DNA from: Candidatus Hinthialibacter antarcticus
GTDB taxonomy: Bacteria > Hinthialibacterota > Hinthialibacteria > Hinthialibacterales > Hinthialibacteraceae
DNA: 64,000 nt
Direction of reading: 5' to 3'
NCBI GenBank assembly: GCA_030765645.1
Contig: JAVCCE010000070.1
Coordinates: 1-64,000, forward strand
This document shows, one piece after another, positions 27,056-35,791 of the stretch (the first letter of the stretch is position 1; the number at the start of each line of letters is the position of its first letter). A program made the translations under genes and the position numbers. Below the pieces are notes generated by a model that was given only the letters and a program-made list of their open reading frames with translations, was not told the origin of the DNA and ran no database searches.

Positions 27056-28459
27056 ATGAAAGGCAAACCGAAGGCATCAACGGTCCTAAATGGAGTCCAT
27101 ATCGCTTTTTTAGCGAGGCGTACGAAAGCTGAAAAGCAACTGGTTGAAAACTTAACGCAAGCCGGTTGCAAGGTTTCACATGAAACCGACCTGAAAGACC
27201 TGCTGTTTGTTGTGTCCCAGGCGCCTGCGGATGCATTATTTATTGACCTTTCCTATTGCCAATCTTTTCAAGATGAAAAAGACCGAAAAGTAACGATGAT
27301 TGATTCGCTGGGCGATGAGATGATCGTGATGTCCAACCAAAGCGATATCAGCGACGCCGCTCGATGGGCGCGCGTCTTCAAAGGCTATTGTTTAGCCACG
27401 CCCGCTGATGCGGCGGAAGCGGTGATCCTGCTTGAGCGAGTGATGGATGCAGGGTTGCTGAAGCGCCGGTTGTCACGCTATGAAACCATGGATTCGTCTT
27501 TAGAACAATTCGGTTCGTTTATTGTGAAATCGCCCGAAATGAGAGACGTCATCCGGCTGGCGAGAATCTTAACAGACCGGGACGATTGTATCTTGTTTTC
27601 TGGAGGCGTTGGGGTTGGCAAAGAACGCCTGGCCCGCACCATTCATGAAAACAGTAAGCGCAAGCATGGCCCGTTTTATTCCATCAATTGCCGCTCGTTT
27701 TCGGGTGAAGAACTCGCGCTTGAACTTTTTGGGCAAGCGGATACGGGAAAAGGTTCTACAGACAAAACAGGCAGCCTGCTCGAACAAGCCAGCGGCGGGT
27801 CGTTATTTTTAGATGAAATCAGCATGATTCCGCCTTCTGTTCAGGGCAAATTAGAGCGGTTGGCGTCGAAAGGCTCCTTTACGCCCGCGAACTCCCGCGC
27901 ATCAACCAAATCAGACATCCGGCTGTTTAGCGCAACCAGCCAACCCTTGGATGAACTTGTCGCCAGCGGCGGGTTTTCCGAAGAACTTTATTTTCATCTG
28001 AGCCGCTTTGTATTGCATCTGCCCGCCTTACACCGCCGGGTGGAAGATATCCCTATACTGACCAAGACCATCTTAGAACGCATGGCCAGAGAGCGGGGCG
28101 AGGAGCCTTTGCTCGTGACAGAAGAGACTCTCCGGCTGTTGATGGATTACCAATGGCCCGGCAACTTGCGCGAGTTAGAGAATGTTCTCGATTTTGCTTC
28201 ATTGGTGGCGGGCAAGGGGCCGATTGATCCCAAACATTTGCCCAAGCAGTTCAACGATGATGTGGGGAGTCTGTTTGTTGGGGTCACGTCGGATGAACTG
28301 CCGCCTATGAGCGAAATTGAACGCCGCTACATCTTAAAAGTGATGGATGCGGTCAACGGCAACAAAGTAAAAGCCGCCGTGATTTTAGATATCAACCGCG
28401 CTACGCTCCACCGCAAATTGCAAATTTATGAGAACATGCGCCGCACAGAAATCGCATAA
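27056..28459 (+). CDS. Sigma-54 activator-like AAA+ regulator lacking the GAFTGA loop
   Basis: Protein of 467 residues. It has a receiver-like N-terminal domain (about 1-140, FIDLSYC at the usual aspartate strand, acidic pocket otherwise poor), a central AAA+ domain and a C-terminal Fis-type helix-turn-helix (NKVKAAVILDINRATLHRKL). Walker A reads GGVGVGKE near residue 184 and Walker B GGSLFLDEI. Where activators have GAFTGA, the loop reads QADTGKGSTDKTGS, so contact with sigma-54 is doubtful. NINCRSF and the arginine region RVEDIPIL are normal. ATG at 27056 follows AAAGGAACTGAG. It may regulate a non-sigma-54 promoter, like TyrR-type family members, or be inactive. Confidence 0.85.
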   Translation: MKGKPKASTVLNGVHIAFLARRTKAEKQLVENLTQAGCKVSHETDLKDLLFVVSQAPADALFIDLSYCQSFQDEKDRKVTMIDSLGDEMIVMSNQSDISDAARWARVFKGYCLATPADAAEAVILLERVMDAGLLKRRLSRYETMDSSLEQFGSFIVKSPEMRDVIRLARILTDRDDCILFSGGVGVGKERLARTIHENSKRKHGPFYSINCRSFSGEELALELFGQADTGKGSTDKTGSLLEQASGGSLFLDEISMIPPSVQGKLERLASKGSFTPANSRASTKSDIRLFSATSQPLDELVASGGFSEELYFHLSRFVLHLPALHRRVEDIPILTKTILERMARERGEEPLLVTEETLRLLMDYQWPGNLRELENVLDFASLVAGKGPIDPKHLPKQFNDDVGSLFVGVTSDELPPMSEIERRYILKVMDAVNGNKVKAAVILDINRATLHRKLQIYENMRRTEIA

Positions 28460-28484
28460 CCGCAATCGGCGAAATTGACCTCCA

Positions 28485-28511
28485 AGCCCGGCCCTCAGCG
28501 CCGGGCTTTTT
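28485..28511 (+). terminator. Intrinsic terminator after the AAA+ regulator
   Basis: Stem AGCCCGGC / GCCGGGCT with a short loop, followed by TTTT. It lies 26 bases past the stop. Confidence 0.9.
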
Positions 28512-28575
28512 CGTATGAATTGAGGGTTTACACTGTGCGGGACTAAATCCATTGAACGGTTGCAAGGCGTTCTTG

Positions 28576-30393
28576 ATGAAAATCGTCTTTGTGAATCATA
28601 CCTTCCCGCCGCACAGCATGGCCGGTTCGGAATTGTGCGTACTTCGGCTGGCGCAAGACTTGCAGCGCCGGGGCCATGAAACCGTGGTGTTTTATCGCAT
28701 CGCCGATGAAACGCTCGATGAACTCGCGTTGGTCGAGGGCGAATTTGAAGGCGTTTCGACCTGCGCGATCAACCATACCTACCGCTTTGCGCGTAAGTTT
28801 CAAGACATTTATTTAAACCCGATCTTAGCGGCGCGGTTTGCGCATTGGCTTCGTCAACAAAATGCGGATGTCGTCCATTTTCATCATCTGACCAACCTTT
28901 CACTGTCACTGGTGCAAGAGGCAAAGGCGGTTGGCTTGCCGGTTGTGTTGACGCTGCATGATTATTGGCTGTTGTGTCAGCGCGGACAGTTGCTGCGCCG
29001 TGATTTGAGTTTGTGCGACGGCCCCGGTGATGCGAAATGCCGGGCGTGTTTGTCAACGCAATTATTGCGCGGCCCGGCGCAGCGCTATGCCTCGGCGTTT
29101 ATTGGTCGGGCGCTATCCGGTTCCAATTCCCGGCTTATCGTTGATGGGTTGGATATAAGAAAAGCGCAAATCCATACGCCCAATGCGAATTTTGTTGCGC
29201 GGACTTCATTTCAATTCGACGGTCAACTCGGCGACGCGTTGTTGATGCACCCGCCTGCGGAGGTGCGGTATCGTTTGAAATTAAATTCGCCCGCGCACTT
29301 TGTTTCGTCGATTGCTCTTCATCCAGACGTGTATCAGAAACCCGGCGGCGGGGTATGGTTTTTTGTCGAACGCAATGGCGAAACGCTGTTGAAACAATGG
29401 CTGAATCCAAAAGAGAATGAAGAAGACCAAGGCTGGCATGAGGTTGCGATTGACTTGCCGCCCAGCGAGTCGGCGCATGACGAATTGGTGTTGAAAACTA
29501 TTGCTGAAAATGAAGACGCCCAATTTTGCAGCGCTGGTTGGAAGGCGCCTCGGGTTGAGTCTCTTACGCCCGCGCCAACGAAAGCCCATGCAGTCAGCGG
29601 GTGGAAGAAGCGCTTGTTTACGCTGGCGGCGGACGCGATTGTTCATCTGTCGGCGCAGGCGCGCGAGGGCATATCGCATCGAAAACATTGGGCGCAGCGC
29701 GTGATGAACGGCGCCGATCTTTTGGTCTCTCCCTCGCACTTTTTGGCTGATTTTTTTATTCAACATGGCGCACCGAAATACAAACTGATCGTGTCGGACA
29801 ACGGCTTCCCTGATGCGCCCGCTGCGGCGCCGCGCACAACCGGAACGCCTCTGCGGTTCGGTTATATTGGCACCTGGATTCCATCAAAAGGCGTCCATCT
29901 ACTGTTAGAGGCGTTTCAAACAATTGACCCCGCCGATGCGGTGTTGCATGTCTATGGCTTCTTCCCCGGCTATGCGGGTTATGAACAGTACGAAGACGAA
30001 CTGCGCGCGCTTGCGGGGCCGGCGGTCGAGATGATGGGGCGCTATCAACCCGAAGACGCGTATTCGATTGTGGGTGGCTTTGATTGTTTGGTGGTTCCAT
30101 CTATCTGGTGGGAAAACTCGCCGATGACCATCCATGAGGGCTTGCAGATGCGCGTGCCTGTTTTGACCGCTGATGTTGGCGGCATGGCGGAACAGGTACA
30201 GCAGGGCGGTGGATTGACCTTTCGCCATCGCGATGCGGGCGACTTACGCCGCGTGATCGAAAGCCTCATTCAACGGCCGCAGCGGTTAGACGCCTTGAGA
30301 GAGTCGGCTCCCGCCGTAAAATCAAGCAGTGAACATGCTGATGAACTCGCGCAACGGTATGAACAACTCATTCAACAAAGGAACGCTTCGTGA
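28576..30393 (+). CDS. Family 4 glycosyltransferase with an inserted beta-rich domain
   Basis: GT-B enzyme of 605 residues. The N-terminal half starts KIVFVNHTFPPHSMAGSELC with the glycine-rich acceptor loop and HFHHLTNLS. The C-terminal half (about 415-600) has YIGTWIPSKGVHLLLEAF, the donor-site segment SIWWENSPMTIHEGLQM and DVGGMAEQV. Between them, residues about 200-330 form an inserted segment with alternating hydrophobic strands (VRYRLKLNSPAHFVSSIALH, GVWFFVERNGE, LVLKTIAENED) that looks like a beta-sandwich. Such inserts are unusual in this family. It overlaps the following methyltransferase by 4 bases, so both act in one pathway, probably surface glycan synthesis. Confidence 0.88.
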   Translation: MKIVFVNHTFPPHSMAGSELCVLRLAQDLQRRGHETVVFYRIADETLDELALVEGEFEGVSTCAINHTYRFARKFQDIYLNPILAARFAHWLRQQNADVVHFHHLTNLSLSLVQEAKAVGLPVVLTLHDYWLLCQRGQLLRRDLSLCDGPGDAKCRACLSTQLLRGPAQRYASAFIGRALSGSNSRLIVDGLDIRKAQIHTPNANFVARTSFQFDGQLGDALLMHPPAEVRYRLKLNSPAHFVSSIALHPDVYQKPGGGVWFFVERNGETLLKQWLNPKENEEDQGWHEVAIDLPPSESAHDELVLKTIAENEDAQFCSAGWKAPRVESLTPAPTKAHAVSGWKKRLFTLAADAIVHLSAQAREGISHRKHWAQRVMNGADLLVSPSHFLADFFIQHGAPKYKLIVSDNGFPDAPAAAPRTTGTPLRFGYIGTWIPSKGVHLLLEAFQTIDPADAVLHVYGFFPGYAGYEQYEDELRALAGPAVEMMGRYQPEDAYSIVGGFDCLVVPSIWWENSPMTIHEGLQMRVPVLTADVGGMAEQVQQGGGLTFRHRDAGDLRRVIESLIQRPQRLDALRESAPAVKSSSEHADELAQRYEQLIQQRNAS

Positions 30394-31163
30394 TTTCAAC
30401 TTCAGAAAAAGACATCTATTCCGCCTTTGCTTTGATTTACGATACGGTGATGCGCGATGTTGACTATGATTCCTGGGCGCGGCACATCATGCGCCTCGCG
30501 AAAAAATTCCGTTTGCCTCATTCCAAATTATTGGAGATTGCCTGCGGCACGGGGACGCTGTCTCTTCGCATGAAGCAGTTGGGCTGCGACGTCACCGGAG
30601 TCGATCTGTCGGAAGACATGCTGAAACTGGCGCGGATCAAGTTACGAGAAGAAGGCGTCGACTTGCCTCTCTATCAAGCGTCGATGGACAACTTGTCTGC
30701 GCTCGACCTCGAACCCGTATTTGATCTAGTCACCTGTCTGTATGACAGCTTAAATTATCTGCTTTGCGAAGAGGCCGTCTTGCGCTCGTTTCACGATGTC
30801 TACGAATTGTTGCGCCCCGGCGGCGGATATATTTTTGACGTGACGACTGAATACAACCTGCTGCATAACTTTGCGGGTTACACCTTCGCCGAAAATTTTG
30901 ACGACGTGTCGTACATTTGGGAAAATGAGTACGATATTGAAAAGAGCATCTGTTCGTCAAAGGTAAGCATGTTTCGTCTGGAGAACGCCGTGTATCAAAA
31001 ATACGTCGAAGTGCACCGCCAAAAGGTGTACGAAACCGCGTGGCTAAAACAAAGCCTGAAGGCGGTCGGCTTTGAAGTATTGGGGACATTCTATAATATG
31101 ACCGACAAGCCGGTGAGAGCAAAATGCGAGCGCATCCATTTCGTTTGCAAGAAACCCAAATAA
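30390..31163 (+). CDS. Class I SAM-dependent methyltransferase
   Basis: Methyltransferase of 257 residues with motif I LEIACGTGTLSLRMKQLG near residue 50, followed by DVTGVDLSEDMLKLARIKL and FDLVTCLYDSLNYLL. The GTG start overlaps the glycosyltransferase stop by 4 bases, showing translational coupling. The substrate is not predictable. It resembles the methyltransferase at 42570-43355 in size and motif order, so the two may be distant paralogues. Confidence 0.88.
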   Translation: MISTSEKDIYSAFALIYDTVMRDVDYDSWARHIMRLAKKFRLPHSKLLEIACGTGTLSLRMKQLGCDVTGVDLSEDMLKLARIKLREEGVDLPLYQASMDNLSALDLEPVFDLVTCLYDSLNYLLCEEAVLRSFHDVYELLRPGGGYIFDVTTEYNLLHNFAGYTFAENFDDVSYIWENEYDIEKSICSSKVSMFRLENAVYQKYVEVHRQKVYETAWLKQSLKAVGFEVLGTFYNMTDKPVRAKCERIHFVCKKPK

Positions 31164-31301
31164 GCAGTCTTCGCAAAATGGAGAGAGGCGTTTCGTTCGC
31201 CAGCGTCATCTGGTCCAAATAAGAGGGCGCTACTTGATTTTACGCTATGACCGGTGCATCTTTTTTGCTAGACTAAGCCATCGTTTAAGGGAGAAATATC
31301 A

Positions 31302-32114
31302 ATGACGGAATGGCGCGTGTACGGCTGTGGTTCTGCTTCATCAAGCCAGTTTATGCAAAGCAGCTACGAGTTCACCAGCGGTGATACCCGTTTGCATGTG
31401 GATTTTGGCAATGGCGCTCTCTATCAACGCTGCCGCCTCGAAGGCGACATTTTTAAAGCGCTTGATTCGATTGAGCACTTATTCATTACCCATAGCCATG
31501 CCGACCACATCGTCGATTTAACCCGCCATGTGGTGGCTTGGAAATACACCCCCAACTACAGCCCCGGCAAACCCGTTCATTTATATGCTACTAAACATAC
31601 GCTAGAGCGCGTTGAACACCTGTTGGAGTACGCGACCTTTCCCGGGTTGTTTGACGAGGTTTTTGTTTCGCACCCGGTCGAAGAAAACCGGCCCATGCAG
31701 ATTGGCCCATTGACGGTGAGGCCGTTTCTGGTGAAACACATGCCCGGCGCGGTCGGCTTGCATGTCGAGTCGCCGGACGGCGCCAGCGCGGCGTTCACAG
31801 CGGACACGGCGCCGTTCAATGAACTGCACGCCGAAATTCAAGACGCTAGTTTATTGATATCAGAAGCGAGCTTCTGTGAAAAAGACCACCCCATGCACCT
31901 GACCGTCTCGCAAGCGGCGGAACTGGCGGAAAAAGTCAACGCCAAAACCTTGCTCATGGTCCACGCCTATCCTGAAGTCGAAGAACTCGAACAAACGCAA
32001 TTACAAGACCGCGTGGGTAAGTATTTTTCGGGCGAATATTTTGCGGCGCATGATGGAATGTCGCTGGTTTGGGACCCGAACAGCCAGTCGTGGAACCAAA
32101 GCAAAATGTTTTGA
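31302..32114 (+). CDS. MBL-fold hydrolase, ribonuclease Z-like
   Basis: Metallo-beta-lactamase protein of 270 residues. The metal-binding HSHADHIVDL starts near residue 63, and later ligands are in FTADTAP, MVHAYPE and AAHDGMSL. The fold is close to RNase Z/arylsulfatase-type hydrolases, but the tRNase Z exosite is not visible. Whether it processes RNA or small esters is open. It is preceded by GGGAGAAATATCA before the ATG and stands between the methyltransferase and the SGNH gene, with 138 bases before it. Confidence 0.85.
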   Translation: MTEWRVYGCGSASSSQFMQSSYEFTSGDTRLHVDFGNGALYQRCRLEGDIFKALDSIEHLFITHSHADHIVDLTRHVVAWKYTPNYSPGKPVHLYATKHTLERVEHLLEYATFPGLFDEVFVSHPVEENRPMQIGPLTVRPFLVKHMPGAVGLHVESPDGASAAFTADTAPFNELHAEIQDASLLISEASFCEKDHPMHLTVSQAAELAEKVNAKTLLMVHAYPEVEELEQTQLQDRVGKYFSGEYFAAHDGMSLVWDPNSQSWNQSKMF

Positions 32115-32154
32115 GGTTCGTGTTCGTATTCGCGCCGGAACGATTACCGCTTCC

Positions 32155-33387
32155 ATGAATAGACCCGGAAGAACAAAAAAACGCCTGCTTCGCGCCGCGC
32201 AAAATGCTGCCCTGGTTTTTGCTTCGGTTTTGTTTGCGTTGGTATGCATCGAACTCGGGGTGCGGCTGGTTGGCGTTTCATATCACAATGTTGTTCTTAA
32301 TCAGGCTATGATGCTTGATCCTGTCTGCGGCTTTCGTCTTAAACCCAATGCGAAGTTGGCGCTCGCTCCAGGCGTTTTCCCTGAAGTGAAGATCAATACA
32401 TTCGGCCATCGCGATCAAGAATATCCAAAACAGAATGACCATTCGTTGCGCATCCTCGCCTTGGGTGATTCGTTTGCGTATGGGCGGGTGGCGTATGAAT
32501 ATAACTTTCTTACATTGCTAGAAGAGCGGCTGGATGAGGCGTTTGCTGATGAAACAATAGAAATACTCAATTCAGGCGTTCCCGCGTATCAACCGGTCAA
32601 TGAATTCGCTTACTTGAAAGCCTACGGGTTTCGGTTTGAACCAGATGCGGTGATTTTTTGTCTGTATGTGGGCAACGATCTCCGCAACAATGATCTCGCG
32701 CCGACAGACATTCATCCCGAAACGCCAGTGAGCGATTTGAAAACCGCAGCGCCGGTAATTTCGTTTGAATATTGGCTGTCTCATTCAGAAGTCTACTGGA
32801 TGGTGCGCAATATTTTGATGCGCCGGGCGATGATGGGCGAAATCGAGTCGCGCCTGCCAGAATTTTCATCGCGCGCGCTCGATGAGCCAAACCGAATTGA
32901 GCCGGATTTTTGGATGATGAGCGAAGACCAATACAAGCACAATATAGAAAACCAAATGCGCAGTTACATCCTGCCGCAATTTTGGAGCGATTGGGACCGC
33001 AAGAATATTGAAGCGACAATCGCAGTTACGCTGAAAATGAATGAGGCGTGCAAAGAAAAAGGCATTGATTTCGCGGTGGTGTTGGTCCCGTCGGAAGTTC
33101 AAGTTGATGATGACGTCAGCCAGGTATTGTATGAAGTGATCGAGGGCAAGATTGATCGCAATGCGATATCGCTGATGGAACCGCAAGCGGCTTTGTTTAC
33201 GCGCTTGGCGCAACAGGGCGTCAATGTGATTGATTTATTGCCCGCGTTTCAAGAAAAAGGAAAAGATCAACGATTGTATCTATTGCGCGACACTCATTGG
33301 AACGAAGACGGCAACGCCCTCGCAGCGGAGGTTTTATTCGAGCCGCTCGAAGCCTGGGCGGCGGCGAAATTGGCTCAAGACAATTAG
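32155..33387 (+). CDS. SGNH/GDSL-family hydrolase, membrane-anchored
   Basis: Protein of 410 residues with an N-terminal membrane anchor (AALVFASVLFALVCIELGVRL, about 19-39). The SGNH blocks are visible: LGDSFAYG near residue 102 with the nucleophile serine, GND near 172, and DTHWNEDG near 378 with the Asp-His pair. This layout matches periplasmic AlgX/AlgJ-type acyltransferases and GDSL esterases that modify polysaccharides. ATG at 32155 is chosen because the longer frame overlaps the MBL gene. Nearby glycosyltransferase and methyltransferase genes fit a role in surface glycan modification. Confidence 0.82.
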   Translation: MNRPGRTKKRLLRAAQNAALVFASVLFALVCIELGVRLVGVSYHNVVLNQAMMLDPVCGFRLKPNAKLALAPGVFPEVKINTFGHRDQEYPKQNDHSLRILALGDSFAYGRVAYEYNFLTLLEERLDEAFADETIEILNSGVPAYQPVNEFAYLKAYGFRFEPDAVIFCLYVGNDLRNNDLAPTDIHPETPVSDLKTAAPVISFEYWLSHSEVYWMVRNILMRRAMMGEIESRLPEFSSRALDEPNRIEPDFWMMSEDQYKHNIENQMRSYILPQFWSDWDRKNIEATIAVTLKMNEACKEKGIDFAVVLVPSEVQVDDDVSQVLYEVIEGKIDRNAISLMEPQAALFTRLAQQGVNVIDLLPAFQEKGKDQRLYLLRDTHWNEDGNALAAEVLFEPLEAWAAAKLAQDN

Positions 33388-33415
33388 ATCGGGCGATGAG
33401 CAATTCGATAAAAAA

Positions 33416-33901
33416 GGTTCTTCCGGTATTTGGATGCTTTTTCCCAAATAGAATTGAGATTTATAGAAGCCTCTTCATCAATACTTGAACTTTCGCTGTG
33501 TGTGGCATGGGTACAACTCTGCTCGCTTCAGTGCGGGCTTTCAGGCCCTTATGCACAGGCGCTCCCAGAGTTGCACCCATGCCTGATTGGTTCGTCAATT
33601 TTTAATATGTCCGAATATGTTTTCTCAAACAAAATTATGGTTCTTCCGGTATTTGGATACTTCATCACAAATTGAATTGCGTTTTTTTGACGCTTTTTCG
33701 TAAATACTTGATCTTTCGCTGTGTATGGCATGGGTACAACTCTGCTCGCTTCAGTGCGGGCTTTCAGGCCCTTATGCACAGGCGCTCCCAGAGTTGAACC
33801 CATGCCTGATTGGTTCGTCAATTTTTAATATGCCCGAATATGTTTTCTCAAACAAAATTTTGGCCATCCATCAATGTAAGGACTCACTTACCGGATGGAC
33901 C
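33416..33901 (+). mobile_element. Element A copies 4 and 5: tandem MITE-like unit
   Basis: The first unit begins GGTTCTTCCGG at 33416 and carries a hairpin at 33504-33583. It breaks off at CAAAATTATGG and is joined at 33639 to a second, complete 263-bp unit with hairpin 33727-33806, ending CCGGATGGACC at 33901. The two hairpins are nearly identical. The flanks are A-rich (ATAAAAAA before, TAAAAAAA after), so the 8-bp duplication is only approximate here. No transposase is present. Short frames inside are artefacts of the repeat. Confidence 0.88.
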
Positions 33902-33902
33902 T

Positions 33903-33941
33903 AAAAAAAGCCGCCTTTCAAATGGAAGGCGGCTTTTCTGT
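33903..33941 (-). terminator. Intrinsic terminator after accD
   Basis: On the minus strand, AAAAGCCGCCTT pairs with AAGGCGGCTTTT across a short loop and is followed by seven T residues. It lies 21 bases after the accD stop. Element A ends next to its T-run. Confidence 0.92.
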
Positions 33942-33961
33942 TTTCTTATTTTAAACTTGCT

Positions 33962-34873
33962 TTACGCAGTTTTGCCTTGGATCGACAACGCGCCTTCGCT
34001 GTAGGATTGACCGCGCTTGGCGGCTTGGCTTTGCCAGGTGTGGCGCAACAGCGTTCCGAGGTTTTCGCGGATTTTGGGGCGTTCGATGATGAGATCAATC
34101 ATGCCCTTTTCCTGTAAAAACTCCGAGCGCTGGAAGCCCTTCGGCAGTTGCTGACCGATGGTTTGTTCAATGACGCGCGGCCCCGCGAAGCCAATCAGCG
34201 CGAACGGTTCGGCAATAATGATATCGCCTAGCGCGGCGAAACTGGCGGCTACGCCTCCCATGGTCGGGTGGGCGATGATCGAGATATAGGGGATGCCGTT
34301 TTGGCGCAAGCGGCCAATGGCGGCGCTGGTCTTCGCCATTTGCATCAGCGACAACACGCCTTCGTGCATACGGGCGCCGCCGCCGCCGGTCGAGACGATA
34401 ATCAGCGGCATTTCATCATTGAGGGCGCGTTCTGCGGCGCGGGCGATTTTTTCGCCGACCACGGAACCCATGCTGCCGCCCATGAACGAAAAGTCTAACG
34501 CGACAAAGACGACGGACTGGTCATAGACTTTTCCAAGGCCAGTGACGCAGCCTTCCTGGCGTCCGGTTTTCTTTTGTGCGCTTTGCAGTTTTTTGTCGTA
34601 TCCGTCAAAATCCAGTGGATTTTTTGAGGCGAGGTTAGAGTCAAATTCTTCAAACGAACTCGCGTCTAACAGGTTTTGGATGCGGTCTTCAACCGGGAAC
34701 ACCGAATAGTGGTCGCACTTCGGGCAGCGGTACAAATTGCGTTTTATTTCTTCGTTGGTGATATATTCAAGACATTCAGGACACTTGGTCCAAACGCCCT
34801 CAGGCAAATCGGTTTTTTTGTCTCCGCCGATGCGGGTAAATTCTTTTTTCTTACGAAACCAAGACACTAACAT
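33962..34873 (-). CDS. accD: Acetyl-CoA carboxylase carboxyltransferase subunit beta
   Basis: Transfers the carboxyl group from biotin carrier to acetyl-CoA in fatty acid synthesis, in complex with AccA. The N-terminal zinc ribbon has C31, C34, C50 and C53 (KCPECLEY, RCPKCDHY). The crotonase-like body follows with MGGSMGSVVGEKIARAAE, STGGGGARMHEG and IGFAGPRVIEQT. The 303-residue length is normal. It lies 75 bases after trpA on the same strand; trpB-trpA-accD is a recurrent gene order in bacteria. Confidence 0.96.
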   Translation of the reverse strand: MLVSWFRKKKEFTRIGGDKKTDLPEGVWTKCPECLEYITNEEIKRNLYRCPKCDHYSVFPVEDRIQNLLDASSFEEFDSNLASKNPLDFDGYDKKLQSAQKKTGRQEGCVTGLGKVYDQSVVFVALDFSFMGGSMGSVVGEKIARAAERALNDEMPLIIVSTGGGGARMHEGVLSLMQMAKTSAAIGRLRQNGIPYISIIAHPTMGGVAASFAALGDIIIAEPFALIGFAGPRVIEQTIGQQLPKGFQRSEFLQEKGMIDLIIERPKIRENLGTLLRHTWQSQAAKRGQSYSEGALSIQGKTA

Positions 34874-34948
34874 TCTCCTTCAATCACAGATGATTCACAG
34901 GTGGTGGAATAGCCGCAGATATACATTTTTGTAAGTATACTAGTTTTC

Positions 34949-35791
34949 CTAACAATTTGAAGCCGTTTTTTCATGCAAAGCCTCGATGTAGGGTTTGATG
35001 AATTTGGCGGCTTCTCTTTCGTGCAGCGCCTTCGTATCTGCAATTAAACGTACGATCGCACTTCCGATAACGACGCCGTCGGCGTGGGTTGCGATGGTTT
35101 GGGCTTGTTCCGGGCTGGAAACGCCAAACCCGACCGCAATTGGTAAGTTTGTAAGTCCTTGAATTCGCTGGACATTCTCAGCCAAGTCCTCAGCGATGCT
35201 TTTTTGCTCGCCGGTGACGCCAGTACGCGAGACATAGTAAATAAAGCCGCGCGCTTTGTTAGAAATCTTCTGGATGCGCTCGCTGGTGCTGGTGGGCGCG
35301 ATCAGATAAATATACGCAAGCCCTTGTTTTTCAAGGAGTTCGTTGAATTCGCCTGATTCTTCCAGCGGTAAATCCGGCACAATAACGCCGTCGACGCCTG
35401 CTTGAGCGGCCCGTTGGGCGAATTTTTCTAAGCCGAATTTATAGAACAGGTTAAAGTATGTCATTATAACAATTGGCGTGTCGATATGCAGCCGCAATTC
35501 TTCGACCCGTTGCAGCGTTTTTTCCAGGGATACGTGTTGACGCAACGAGCGCTGGCCTGCGGCTTGAATGACGGGGCCGTCGGCGATGGGGTCAGAAAAG
35601 GGTACGCCCAACTCGATGACGTCGACGTCGATGCCGGAAAAGGCTTGGACGATTTTTTCGGTGGTCCCTAAATCGGGATCGCCCGCCATGATGTAGGTGA
35701 CGAGCGCTTTGCCGCCTGCGTCATTGCGTCGGCGAAAGGCGTGTTCCAGCGCTGCGGCGCCGCGTTGGATGGTTTGACTGGTTTCGCTCAT
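34949..35791 (-). CDS. trpA: Tryptophan synthase alpha chain
   Basis: Cleaves indole-glycerol phosphate to indole and glyceraldehyde 3-phosphate in the alpha2beta2 complex. A TIM barrel of 280 residues with the catalytic ELGVPFSDPIADGPVIQ (E and D) and GVDGVIVPDLPLEE. Phosphate site residues are in SRTGVTG and GFGVSSPEQ. The start overlaps the trpB stop by one base (TAATG), giving tight coupling. Confidence 0.96.
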   Translation of the reverse strand: MSETSQTIQRGAAALEHAFRRRNDAGGKALVTYIMAGDPDLGTTEKIVQAFSGIDVDVIELGVPFSDPIADGPVIQAAGQRSLRQHVSLEKTLQRVEELRLHIDTPIVIMTYFNLFYKFGLEKFAQRAAQAGVDGVIVPDLPLEESGEFNELLEKQGLAYIYLIAPTSTSERIQKISNKARGFIYYVSRTGVTGEQKSIAEDLAENVQRIQGLTNLPIAVGFGVSSPEQAQTIATHADGVVIGSAIVRLIADTKALHEREAAKFIKPYIEALHEKTASNC

